In this document: positions 1 to 6,841 of the stretch, one piece after another
How positions within the stretch are numbered: the first letter of the stretch is position 1
Layout: every line of letters begins with the position of its first letter
Assembly (NCBI GenBank): GCA_947629845.1
Contig: CANRFD010000038.1
Span: 1 to 11,487, forward strand
Length of the DNA stretch: 11,487 nt
Source of the DNA: an uncultured Clostridia bacterium
Lineage (GTDB): Bacteria > Bacillota > Clostridia > Christensenellales > Borkfalkiaceae
Reading direction: 5' to 3'
Made by a program: the position numbers and the translations under genes
Notes under the pieces: model-generated
Database searches by the model: none
The model's input: only the letters and a program-made list of their open reading frames with translations
What the model was told of the DNA's origin: nothing

Positions 1-50
1 CCTTGGCTCCCCCCCTTGGGGGAGCTGTCACGCAGTGACTGAAGGGGTTC
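1..50. repeat. Palindromic intergenic repeat, copy 1
   Basis: A compact two-hairpin unit. Stem one pairs GCTCCCCC (6-13) with GGGGGAGC (18-25) around a CCTT loop. Stem two pairs GTCAC (27-31) with GTGAC (35-39) around GCA. It is followed by TGAAGGGGTTC. A second, diverged unit follows at 62-161, starting with the same CTTGGCTCCCCCC and ending with the same AGCT-stem-TGA(A/T)GGGG layout. From general knowledge this resembles short repeats scattered between genes in gut Clostridia genomes; copy number cannot be seen here. The unit may begin left of the window. Function unknown. Confidence 0.6.
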
Positions 51-61
51 TCGCCCCCCGT

Positions 62-161
62 CTTGGCTCCCCCCCCTTGCAAAGGGCGCCCGCAAGGCTT
101 CCCCTTTTGGGACTCCGCAGGCGTGCCTTGTGCTGAAGCTCCGCCGTAGGCGGTGATGGGG
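62..161. repeat. Palindromic intergenic repeat, copy 2 (diverged, longer)
   Basis: This shares its left end (CTTGGCTCCCCCC) and right end with the unit at 1-50 but carries about 50 extra bases between them. The extra part can fold: CCTTGC (75-80) pairs with GCAAGG (92-97), enclosing the self-complementary GGGCGCCC. The right-hand stem is CCGCC (141-145), loop GTA, GGCGG (149-153). It replaces GTCAC/GTGAC of copy 1 with a different sequence that still pairs perfectly. No coding frame in it is convincing. Confidence 0.55.
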
Positions 162-181
162 ATTGAGCCATATAATCACGT

Positions 182-222
182 CATGTTGAGCCGCCGCTGC
201 CCTTGCGGCGTGTCGAAACATG
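182..222. repeat. Imperfect inverted repeat with CATGTT/AACATG ends
   Basis: The ends CATGTT (182-187) and AACATG (217-222) are complementary. An inner stem pairs CGCCGC (192-197) with GCGGCG (205-210) around a 7-base loop, with an asymmetric internal bulge between the two stems. On the minus strand it reads TTTCGACA...GCTCAACATGACG, which resembles repeats seen between genes in many bacteria (from memory, not checked). No coding content. Confidence 0.45.
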
Positions 223-292
223 TCCTTATTTTTATTCTGCCCCGCGCGCCTGTGCTACCGTCCCGCCATATCGGCGGCCACCCCCTCTCCTC

Positions 293-318
293 ATTCCGAG
301 GGCGCAGCCCGAGTGAAT
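293..318. repeat. Short hairpin repeat, ATTC...GAAT
   Basis: ATTC (293-296) pairs with GAAT (315-318), and GGGC (300-303) pairs with GCCC (307-310) around a GCA loop, with mismatches between the two stems. It sits about 25 bases past the def stop codon and could stabilise the 3' end of that transcript, but it has no T-tract and is not a standard intrinsic terminator. Confidence 0.35.
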
Positions 319-343
319 CTTCCCCGAACATCCCGCGGGCTAC

Positions 344-796
344 TTAATCGGCGTCGTGAATATTTTTCGCCTTGTCCGTGTACAGAATGCCGTCGAGGTG
401 GTCGAGCTCGTGGCAGATGGCGCGGGCGAAAAAGCCGCGCGCGACGAGAGAATATCTATCCCCCTTTCTGTCCTGAAAGACGATCTTCACCTTGTCGGGG
501 CGGGTGACGGTGCCCGCCTTGCCGCGGACGGAGAGGCACCCTTCCGGCCCCGTCTGTTCCCCCTTCTGCCAGATGAACACGGGGTTGATAAACTCGAAAA
601 ATCCCTCCTCGACGTCGACGACGACGGCGCGGACGGGCACGCCGATCTGCGGCGCAGCAAGCCCCGCGCCCTCCTCCTTTTTGAGCGTCTCCTTCATGTC
701 GTCGAGGAGCGCCGAGAGCTCCCCGTCGAAGCGGGTCACCTTTTCACACTTTTTCCGCAGGACGGGATCGCCCACCTGCACAACTTCTCTTATCAT
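344..796 (-). CDS. def: Peptide deformylase
   Basis: A 150-aa metalloenzyme that removes the formyl group from the N-terminal formyl-methionine of new proteins at the ribosome. All three family motifs are intact: GAGLAAPQIG (residues 43-52), EGCLS (85-89) and HELDH (129-133). The expected metal ligands are Cys87, His129 and His133, with Glu130 catalytic. Length is normal for the short deformylases. The ATG at 796 is preceded by AAGGTG (802-807), which overlaps the TAA stop of priA and lies 5 bases from the start, so translation is probably coupled. It is the last gene of the yicC operon. The methionyl-tRNA formyltransferase gene (fmt), usually next, is not downstream; repeats follow instead. 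Confidence 0.97.
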   Translation of the reverse strand: MIREVVQVGDPVLRKKCEKVTRFDGELSALLDDMKETLKKEEGAGLAAPQIGVPVRAVVVDVEEGFFEFINPVFIWQKGEQTGPEGCLSVRGKAGTVTRPDKVKIVFQDRKGDRYSLVARGFFARAICHELDHLDGILYTDKAKNIHDAD

Positions 797-805
797 CTCT
801 TCACC

Positions 806-2980
806 TTAACTCAAATTGCTCGGGTTTTCCTCCACGTAGCAGAGCACATTTTTATGTTTTACGACGGCGACCGCGTCGTAGATCTCCTTGAGCGGCCCGC
901 CGGGCAGCAGGCGCATGAGCACCTGATAGCGGAACTTGTTCTGGATGCGCTTGACGGGCGCGTGCATGCGGTTGAAGAACAAAAACTTGTCGGCATGCGT
1001 GTTGTATATCTCCGAGAGCGCGACGTACGCCTCCTTCAGGCAGGCGAGCGTCTCCTGCTCGTTTTCGCCCGTCACCATCACGCGGACGATCTTGGCGTAG
1101 GGCGGGAACATCGTCGCCGCCCGCATGGAGATCTCGTGCCTGTAAAAGCCCTTGTAGTCGTACTGCGCGGCGAAGCGGAGAATGGCGTTCTCCGGGTCGT
1201 ACGTCTGCAACACGACCTCCCCCTTCTCCTCCGCCCTGCCGCTCCTGCCCGCCACCTGCGTGATGAGCTGGAAGGTGCGCTCGCCGCTGCGGTAATCGGG
1301 GAAATACAGGCTCATGTCGGCGTCGAGAATGCCCACGAGGGTGACGGCGGGGAAGTCGTGCCCCTTGGCCACCATCTGCGTGCCCACGAGGATATCGGCC
1401 TCGCGGGAGGCAAATTTTTTCAATATTTTGAAATGCCCCTCCTTGCCGCTCGTCGTATCGACGTCCATGCGCAGAACGCGCGCCGCGGGGTACAGCTTTT
1501 TCAGCTCGCTCACGACGCGCTGCGTCCCCGTGCCGACGTAGCGGATGCGCTTTCCGCCGCACGCGGGGCAGGCCTCGAGCATGCGGTAGCGCGCGCCGCA
1601 GTAGTGGCACTTCAGGCAGTCCTCCTCGCTGTGATAGGTCAGGGCGACGTCGCAGTGTTCGCACTTGACGACGTTCCCGCAGTCGAGGCACATCACCGTC
1701 TGCGAATAGCCCCGCCTGTTGAGAAAGAGGATGGCCTGATTGCCCCCCTCGAGGCAGGCGGCGAGCCGCTCCTTTAACAGCGCGGAGAAGGGCGAGGGAT
1801 TGCCGCGGCGCACGTCCCGCCGCATGTCCACGAGGCGCACTTCGGGGAGCGGGCGGGCGTTGATGCGGTCGGGCAGGGTAACAAGTTCGAACTCCCCCTC
1901 CTCCGCACGGCGGTACGTCTCCACCGCGGGCGTGGCGCTGCCCAAGACCAGCTTGCAGCCGTTGTATTTTGCGCGCAGAAGCGCGATGTCAAAGGTGTTG
2001 TAGCGCGGCGCGCTCTCGGAGGAGTAGCTGCCGTCGTGTTCCTCGTCGATGACGATGAGCCCGATGTTTTCGACGGGCGCGAACACTGCGGAACGCGCCC
2101 CCACGGCGATGCGCGCCTCGCCCTCCCGCAGCCGCTGCCACTCGTCGAAGCGCTCCCCCGCCGAGAGCCCGCTGTGCAAAATGGCGACCTTGCTGCGGAA
2201 GCGGGAGCGGAGCTGGAAGAGCATCTGCGGCGTCAGGGAAATTTCAGGCACCAGAAAGAGCGCCGTCTTTCCCTGTTCGAGCTGCTGCGCGATCAGGTTG
2301 AGATAGATTTCCGTCTTGCCGCTCCCCGTGACGCCGTGCAGCAGCGTGACCGTCTTGTCCGTGCCTTGAATGCGGCGGACGGCCTCGCTCTGGGCGGGCG
2401 TAAGCAGGTGCTCCACCCGTTCGCCCTCCTGCCCCCCGTACGGGTCGCGGCGGCGCCGCCGCTTTTCGAGGGTGATGACGCCCCGCGCTTCGAGCGCGTT
2501 GACCGCCGCCCCGAACTGCTTGCGGAGGGCGGCCGCCTCGGCTTCGCCGTGCTCTTCGAGGTAGGCGGCGAGGGCGAGCTGCGCCTTGGCGCGCGGCGGG
2601 ATCTCCCGCGGGTCGCCCGTGAGCCTTGCAAAGGTCGTGTACACCTCGCTCACCTTGCCCGTGCGCATCTCGGCGGGCAGAAAGAGCCGCAGGGAGAGCG
2701 CGAGCGGAACGCGGTAGCGCGCGGCGATCTTTTGGGCGAGCGAGAGGCACTCGCGCCCCAGCGCGGGGAATTTGTCCACCGCGCGATAGATTTTTTTCAG
2801 CTTTTCGGCGGGATAATCGGTGGCATCTTTCACGCGCACGACAAAGCCCGCCGCGGTGCCCTTTCCGAAGGGGACCGCAACGCGCATGCCTTCCCCGATA
2901 TCGGGGTCGCACGAATAATCGAAAATTTTATCGACGTCGCTGTGCGCGATGTCTACGATGACTTCCGCGATCATACCCAT
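806..2980 (-). CDS. priA: Primosomal protein N', replication restart helicase
   Basis: A superfamily 2 DNA helicase that recognises stalled forks and D-loops and starts reloading of the replicative helicase. It has 724 aa, normal for the family. The N-terminal DNA-binding region (1-110, AEVIVDIAHSDVDKIFDY) is followed by the helicase core with Walker A GVTGSGKT (216-223), the DEEH box (322-325) and motif III GSATP (347-351). Four CxxC pairs (431/434, 440/443, 458/461, 471/474) bind two zinc ions in this family. Start: ATG at 2980 or, two codons on, ATG at 2974 (MIAEVIV), which fits homologues slightly better. Neither has a clear Shine-Dalgarno; a terminator-like hairpin lies just upstream. 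It follows rpoZ and precedes def in the usual Firmicutes order. Confidence 0.96.
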   Translation of the reverse strand: MGMIAEVIVDIAHSDVDKIFDYSCDPDIGEGMRVAVPFGKGTAAGFVVRVKDATDYPAEKLKKIYRAVDKFPALGRECLSLAQKIAARYRVPLALSLRLFLPAEMRTGKVSEVYTTFARLTGDPREIPPRAKAQLALAAYLEEHGEAEAAALRKQFGAAVNALEARGVITLEKRRRRRDPYGGQEGERVEHLLTPAQSEAVRRIQGTDKTVTLLHGVTGSGKTEIYLNLIAQQLEQGKTALFLVPEISLTPQMLFQLRSRFRSKVAILHSGLSAGERFDEWQRLREGEARIAVGARSAVFAPVENIGLIVIDEEHDGSYSSESAPRYNTFDIALLRAKYNGCKLVLGSATPAVETYRRAEEGEFELVTLPDRINARPLPEVRLVDMRRDVRRGNPSPFSALLKERLAACLEGGNQAILFLNRRGYSQTVMCLDCGNVVKCEHCDVALTYHSEEDCLKCHYCGARYRMLEACPACGGKRIRYVGTGTQRVVSELKKLYPAARVLRMDVDTTSGKEGHFKILKKFASREADILVGTQMVAKGHDFPAVTLVGILDADMSLYFPDYRSGERTFQLITQVAGRSGRAEEKGEVVLQTYDPENAILRFAAQYDYKGFYRHEISMRAATMFPPYAKIVRVMVTGENEQETLACLKEAYVALSEIYNTHADKFLFFNRMHAPVKRIQNKFRYQVLMRLLPGGPLKEIYDAVAVVKHKNVLCYVEENPSNLS

Positions 2981-2982
2981 AG

Positions 2983-3009
2983 AAAAGCGCCCCGCGTTTG
3001 CGGGGAGCT
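2983..3009 (-). terminator. Terminator-like hairpin between rpoZ and priA
   Basis: On the minus strand CCCCGC and GCGGGG pair around an AAAC loop (2990-3005). After one mismatch three more pairs extend the stem (2986-2988 with 3007-3009). The stem is followed by TTTTCT and then the priA ATG. It could be an intrinsic terminator or attenuator that lowers expression of priA and def relative to rpoZ, or a processing or mRNA-stabilising hairpin. The T-tract is short (four T, overlapping the stem base), so termination would probably be partial. Confidence 0.5.
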
Positions 3010-3013
3010 TCGT

Positions 3014-3235
3014 TTAATCCTTTGCGCTCTTTATCTTGCCGTTCATGATCTCCTGGCAGGCGACGACGATCTCTTTCTGCTTGCCCGGGAGCTCTGTGGC
3101 GCCCGTCGACTGCATCTGTTCGATGATCTGGCGGGTACGTTTTGCGACGACGATGCAGAGCTCGTAGCGGCTCGCGGGTTCCTCCTCCGAACCGAGCTTT
3201 CTGACAAGAGCGTCTACCGAAGGTTCATTGATCAT
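3014..3235 (-). CDS. rpoZ: DNA-directed RNA polymerase omega subunit
   Basis: A 73-aa small subunit that helps assemble RNA polymerase by clamping the beta-prime subunit. The signature is the N-terminal EPSVDALVRKL followed by SRYELCIVVAKRTRQI (about residues 22-37), matching the conserved omega core; the C-terminal half is variable, as is usual. The ATG at 3235 starts 6 bases after the gmk stop; the last gmk codons (GAGAGG then TAA) provide a purine-rich ribosome-binding site. Its position between gmk and priA is the classical Firmicutes arrangement. It is the last gene before the hairpin at 2983-3009. Confidence 0.93.
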   Translation of the reverse strand: MINEPSVDALVRKLGSEEEPASRYELCIVVAKRTRQIIEQMQSTGATELPGKQKEIVVACQEIMNGKIKSAKD

Positions 3236-3241
3236 TTATTT

Positions 3242-3820
3242 TTACCTCTCTGCTTGTTTTTTTTCCTTTTGGATGATGCCGAGGATCTCCGCCGTGGCGC
3301 GGGAGACCTCGTCGTTTAAGACGATATAATCGAATTTGTCCGCCTGCCCGTACTCGAACTTGACGCGCTCCCTGCGCTGGGCGAGCTGCTCTTCGCTCTC
3401 CGAGCCCCTGCGGTGCAGGCGTTCCTCGAGCGCCTCGAGCGACGGCGGTTTGATGAAAATGTTGACGACTCTGCGCGTGCTGCCGTAATATTCCTTGGCC
3501 TTGAAGGCGCCCACGACGTCGATCTCGAGGATGACGAGCTTATCCTGATCGGCAAGGGCGGTGACGTAATCTTTGAGCGTGCCGTAGTAGTTGCCGAAGT
3601 GCTCGTCGTACTCCAAAAATTCCCCGCGGGAGAGCTTGTTGCGAAATTCTTCGTGCGTGATGAAAAAGTAGTGCACGCCGTGCTGCTCGCCGGGACGGGG
3701 GGCACGGGTGGTGCAGGAGACGGAAAGCGCAAGTTCCGGGTCGGCGGTCATGAGTTCTTTTACGATCGTCCCTTTGCCGACGCCCGAGGGACCGGAAATA
3801 CAGAAAATGATGCCCTTCAT
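3242..3820 (-). CDS. gmk: Guanylate kinase
   Basis: A 192-aa cytosolic kinase that phosphorylates GMP to GDP using ATP. The P-loop GPSGVGKGT is at 10-18. The GMP-binding segment SCTTRAPRPGE (35-45) carries the conserved Arg39 and Arg42, followed by GVHYFF and the Tyr-rich YDEHFGNYYGT (71-81). LEIDVVGA (98-105) is the Walker B region, and the lid with LHRRGSESEEQLAQR is present. Start ATG 3820 has GGAG 7 bases upstream; that GGAG is the final Glu codon region of yicC, so the two genes are tightly coupled with a 4-base gap. Length is typical for the family. Confidence 0.97.
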   Translation of the reverse strand: MKGIIFCISGPSGVGKGTIVKELMTADPELALSVSCTTRAPRPGEQHGVHYFFITHEEFRNKLSRGEFLEYDEHFGNYYGTLKDYVTALADQDKLVILEIDVVGAFKAKEYYGSTRRVVNIFIKPPSLEALEERLHRRGSESEEQLAQRRERVKFEYGQADKFDYIVLNDEVSRATAEILGIIQKEKKQAER

Positions 3821-3824
3821 CTCT

Positions 3825-3831
3825 TCACTCC
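3825..3831 (-). promoter_or_regulatory. gmk ribosome-binding site fused to the yicC stop
   Basis: The minus-strand sequence GGAGTGA contains the last yicC Glu codon (GAG) and its TGA stop. GGAG (3828-3831) lies 7 bases before the gmk ATG. Ribosomes finishing yicC therefore sit on the gmk initiation site. The same GGAGTGA joins pcrA and ligA at 6842-6848. Confidence 0.75.
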
Positions 3832-4700
3832 AAATTCTGCACCTGCTCGCGCACTTTCTCGATCTCGTTCTTCATCTCGAGGGCTGCGGCAGTCACCTCT
3901 TTATCGTTGGATTTGCTGCAGATCGTGTTGCATTCGCGGTTAAATTCCTGAATGAGAAAGTCGAGCTTTCTGCCGACGGGCTCGTCGCTCTCCGCGATGC
4001 TGTAAAATTCGTTGATGTGCGAGGCGAGGCGGGTGAGCTCTTCGTCGATGTTGCACTTGTCGGCAAAGATCGCGGTCTCCGTCAGGATGCGCGTCTCGTC
4101 CACCTTTCCGCCGACGTACTCCTCCACGCGCTCGGCGATGCGCTTTGCGTACTCCGCGGCGACGGAAGGCGCGCGGACGGCGATGCGCTCGCGCAGGGCG
4201 GCGATGGTTTTGACGCGGGAGACGAGGTCGGCCTTCAGCCGCTCGCCTTCGGCGGCACGCATGCCCGAGAGCGAAACGAGCGCCGCTTCGAGCGCGGCGT
4301 CCAACGCGCCGACGAGGGCTTCGTCCGCGCCCGCCGCCTCCTCCGCGCGGACGACCTCGGGAAGCCGCAACAGAAGCGACAGGCTCACGTCGTCGTGCAA
4401 AGAGGGAAATTCTTTGCGGAGCGCCTTGGCGGCCTCCACGTAGCAACGCGCCGCCTCCAAATCGGTGTACACCGACTTTTCGCGGGTGCGGCGGTCGGAA
4501 TAGGTGACGAACACGTCGAGGTGCCCGCGGGAAATTTTTTCACGCACGGCCTTGCGGATGCGCTCCTCGCAGGAGAGAAAGACGCGCGGGCTCTTGACGG
4601 CGAGATCGAAATAGCGGTTGTTCACCGAACGGACTTCGACGACGAGTTCGATGCCCTCTTCATGGTATTCCCCTTTTCCGTATCCCGTCATGCTGCGCAT
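3825..4700 (-). CDS. YicC/YloC family endoribonuclease
   Basis: A 291-aa member of the YicC family, called YloC in Bacillus subtilis. Members have been described as endoribonucleases involved in RNA turnover. The N-terminal domain opens with MRSMTGYGKG and contains VEVRSVNNRYFDL (about 21-33). The C-terminal domain ends with the diagnostic GRKLDFLIQEFNRECNT followed by SKS and a REQVQNLE tail. The ATG at 4700 is preferred: GAGGGA (4708-4713) lies about 8 bases upstream, and MRSMTGYG matches homologues. A TTG two codons earlier would be too close to that site. It is the first gene of the operon, with a promoter at 4730-4759, and ends with TTGGAGTGA, which supplies the gmk ribosome-binding site. 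Confidence 0.95.
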   Translation of the reverse strand: MRSMTGYGKGEYHEEGIELVVEVRSVNNRYFDLAVKSPRVFLSCEERIRKAVREKISRGHLDVFVTYSDRRTREKSVYTDLEAARCYVEAAKALRKEFPSLHDDVSLSLLLRLPEVVRAEEAAGADEALVGALDAALEAALVSLSGMRAAEGERLKADLVSRVKTIAALRERIAVRAPSVAAEYAKRIAERVEEYVGGKVDETRILTETAIFADKCNIDEELTRLASHINEFYSIAESDEPVGRKLDFLIQEFNRECNTICSKSNDKEVTAAALEMKNEIEKVREQVQNLE

Positions 4701-4729
4701 TTGCAAGTCCCTCTTCCCATGTTTTTTTT

Positions 4730-4759
4730 ATTATACCATAAACGCCCGCGCGTTTGCAA
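4730..4759 (-). promoter_or_regulatory. Sigma-A type promoter of the yicC operon
   Basis: On the minus strand TTGCAA (4754-4759) is the -35 box and TATAAT (4730-4735) a perfect -10 box. The spacer is 18 bases, and a TG one base before the -10 makes an extended -10. The start of transcription should lie near 4723, giving a leader of about 22 bases before the yicC ATG. It is the only recognisable promoter for yicC-gmk-rpoZ-priA-def. Confidence 0.8.
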
Positions 4760-4809
4760 GTTTTTTGCGATACTTTTTCTCGCGCACGCGCCGCGCGCGC
4801 CCGAAAATT

Positions 4810-4877
4810 CGTCCTTCTGCCGCCCCGCGCGCCCCTCCCCCTGCGGGGGGAGGGGCGCGCGGGGCGGCAGAAGGACG
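4810..4877. repeat. Perfect 32-bp inverted repeat
   Basis: Bases 4810-4841 are the exact reverse complement of 4846-4877, separated by the 4-base loop TGCG. The stem is almost entirely G and C. It begins 15 bases past the ligA stop and ends about 50 bases upstream of the yicC -35 box. For the ligA transcript the stem is followed by GAATTTTCGG, so it might act as a terminator with a weak T-tract. Its length and perfection exceed a normal terminator, and it may be a mobile or repeated palindrome. Part of one arm (TTCTGC plus CCCGCGCGCC) recurs at 235-250 without the intervening three bases. Confidence 0.85.
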
Positions 4878-4891
4878 CGGCTCAAATTATC

Positions 4892-6838
4892 TCATTGGTT
4901 GCCTGCAAGCATGGCAAGAAATTCCTCTTCGCCGATAATTTTTATGCCCGCCTTTTGCGCCTTATCGAGCTTGCTGCCCGCCTTCTCGCCGGCGACGACG
5001 AGCGTCGTCTTTGCGGTGACGGCGCTTGCCGCCGTGCCGCCGAGCGCCTCGATCTTTTGCTGCGCCTCGGGGCGGGACATGCTCGCGAGGCTCCCCGTGA
5101 GCACGACGACCTGCCCGGCGAAGGCGCCCTCTGTCTTTTTCGCCTTGACGAAGGGCGTGACGCCCGCCGCCATCAGGCGTTCGAGCTCGCATTCGTTCTC
5201 GGCGTCGGCAAAGTACGAGAGGATGGAATTGGCGGTGGCCTCCCCGACGTCCTCCAGCGCGACGAGCTCCTCGAAGGAGAGGTCGGCGACCGCCTCGACG
5301 CTGCCGAAGGCGGCGAGGTCGCGCGCGGCGACGCGCCCGATCTGCCCGATGCCGATGGCGTACAAAAATCTGTCGAGCGGGATGCGCTTGCTGTTTTCGA
5401 TGGCGGTGAGCAGGTTGGCGATCTTCTTCTCCTTGAAGCCCTCCAGCCCCGCGAAGCTCTCCGCGGTCAGGGCGTAGAGGTCGGAATATCTGCGCACGCC
5501 GCGCTTCTCGTAGAGCAGCGTCAGGGTGGCCTCGCTCATCCCCTCGACGTCCGCGGCGTTCTTGGAGCAGTAGTGCGTGAGCTTTTGCACGACGCGGGGC
5601 GGGCACTGCTCGTTGGTGCAGAAGAGGTTCGCCCCCACCTCCGCGACGGGCGCGCCGCAGAAGGGGCAGAAGGACGGCTTTTGCACGGGGACGCTCCCCT
5701 CCGTGTGCTCCACGGCGGCAAGGATCTCGGGGATGACCTCGTTGGAGCGGCGCACGAGCACGCGCGAGCCCACCTTCACGTCCTTGCGGGTGAGATCGCC
5801 GAAGTTGTTGAGCGTGGCGCGGCGGACGGTCGCCCCCGCGAGTTCCACGGGCTCGATCTCCGCGAGCGGGGTGAGCTTGCCCGTGCGCCCCACCTGCCAA
5901 AAGACGGACTTGACGGTGCTCTCGGCTTCCTCCGCCTCGAACTTGTAGGCGATCGCCCAGCGCGGGAATTTATCGGTGTAGCCCATCTCGGCGCGCACGG
6001 CCTCCGAATTTGTCTTGACGACGGCGCCGTCCGTCAGGACGTCGATCTTCTTGCGCTCCGCCTCGATCTCGTCGATGGCCGCCTGCACCTCCTCCGCCGT
6101 GCGGCAGACGCGGAAGAACGGATAGGTCTTGAAGCCCTCGCGGCGCAGGAACTCCATCGCCTCCGTCTGCGAGGAGACGACGGGATCGCTCATGTAGTTG
6201 ACGTCGTAGAAGAGAATTTCCACGCCGCGCGCCGCCGTCGCCTTGGGGTCGAGGTTGCGCACCGCCCCCGCCGCCGCGTTGCGGGCGTTTTTGAGCGCGT
6301 CTTCGGGATGCGCCGCATTGTATTTTTCCAGCACGGAGAGACGGATGACCGCCTCGCCGCGCACCTCGAGCGTTCCCCTGTAGGAGATCTTCATGGGGAA
6401 GCTGCGCACGGTGAGCACCTGCGCCGTGACATCCTCCCCCTCCGTGCCGTTGCCGCGCGTCGTGGCGCGCTCGAACACGCCGTCGCGGTAGGTAAGGCAG
6501 ACGGTGAGACCGTCGTACTTGTATTCCACGGTGAACGCCGCGGCGGGATCGACCTTGTACACCCGCGTGAAGAAGGCGGACAGCTCGTCCTCCGAGACGG
6601 CCTTATCGAGGGAGAAGAGGCGGGCGATGTGGGTGTGCTTTTCGAACCCCTTGACGGGCTCGCCGCCCACACGGCGCGTGGGAGAATCTGGATAGACGAC
6701 CCCGCTCTCGCGCTCGAGCTCGCGGAGCTCGTCGTACAATCTGTCGTACTCGCGGTCGGAGACGGTGGGCGCGTCGAGCACGTAGTATTCGTACGCCCAC
6801 TTGTTGAGAATATCGGTAAGTTCACGCTGTCTGTCCAT
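4892..6838 (-). CDS. ligA: NAD-dependent DNA ligase
   Basis: A 648-aa replicative ligase that seals nicks using NAD. Domain Ia has YEYYVLDAPTVSDREYDRL (16-34). The adenylation domain has the active-site lysine in KYDG (Lys107) and ARNAAAGAVRNLDPKA (185-200). It is followed by the OB-fold, a four-cysteine zinc finger (Cys391, 394, 407, 412), helix-hairpin-helix repeats (about 430-545) and a C-terminal BRCT domain (about 570-648, VVVLTGSLASMSR). All parts are present, and the length is slightly below the usual 660-670. The ATG at 6838 lies 3 bases after the pcrA stop, with GGAG 6 bases upstream. It is the second gene of the pcrA-ligA operon, and its 3' end abuts the 32-bp palindrome. Confidence 0.97.
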   Translation of the reverse strand: MDRQRELTDILNKWAYEYYVLDAPTVSDREYDRLYDELRELERESGVVYPDSPTRRVGGEPVKGFEKHTHIARLFSLDKAVSEDELSAFFTRVYKVDPAAAFTVEYKYDGLTVCLTYRDGVFERATTRGNGTEGEDVTAQVLTVRSFPMKISYRGTLEVRGEAVIRLSVLEKYNAAHPEDALKNARNAAAGAVRNLDPKATAARGVEILFYDVNYMSDPVVSSQTEAMEFLRREGFKTYPFFRVCRTAEEVQAAIDEIEAERKKIDVLTDGAVVKTNSEAVRAEMGYTDKFPRWAIAYKFEAEEAESTVKSVFWQVGRTGKLTPLAEIEPVELAGATVRRATLNNFGDLTRKDVKVGSRVLVRRSNEVIPEILAAVEHTEGSVPVQKPSFCPFCGAPVAEVGANLFCTNEQCPPRVVQKLTHYCSKNAADVEGMSEATLTLLYEKRGVRRYSDLYALTAESFAGLEGFKEKKIANLLTAIENSKRIPLDRFLYAIGIGQIGRVAARDLAAFGSVEAVADLSFEELVALEDVGEATANSILSYFADAENECELERLMAAGVTPFVKAKKTEGAFAGQVVVLTGSLASMSRPEAQQKIEALGGTAASAVTAKTTLVVAGEKAGSKLDKAQKAGIKIIGEEEFLAMLAGNQ

Positions 6839-6841
6839 AGT

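Larger units (their letters stand above)
1..343. other. Gene-free region made of several palindromic repeats
   Basis: No credible gene lies in these 343 bases, which are downstream of def. The reading frames present are short, rich in Arg, Ser and Pro, and cross the repeats. The stretch holds the two repeat copies at 1-50 and 62-161, an inverted repeat at 182-222, a small hairpin CCGCC-ATATC-GGCGG at 263-277, and an imperfect hairpin at 293-318. No T-tract terminator for def is evident; transcription may end at one of these structures or outside the window. Confidence 0.6.

Noticed and set aside
1..161. A possible CRISPR array
   Set aside because: Only two diverged, self-complementary units of different length, with no regular spacers and no cas genes in the window.
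153..507. Short plus-strand frames in and beside the repeat region
   Set aside because: They cross palindromic repeats or the def gene, are rich in Arg, Ser and Pro, and lack ribosome-binding sites.
356..1777. A 473-codon plus-strand frame opposite def and priA
   Set aside because: It lies antisense to intact deformylase and PriA motifs and has the same shadow composition; no recognisable domain or ribosome-binding site.
2036..3319. A 427-codon plus-strand frame opposite priA, rpoZ and gmk
   Set aside because: It crosses three real genes and the rpoZ-priA hairpin; composition typical of an antisense frame of GC-rich coding DNA.
3708..5477. A 589-codon plus-strand frame opposite gmk, yicC and ligA
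   Set aside because: It spans the yicC promoter and the 32-bp palindrome and changes composition abruptly at the intergenic region, as expected for a chance frame.
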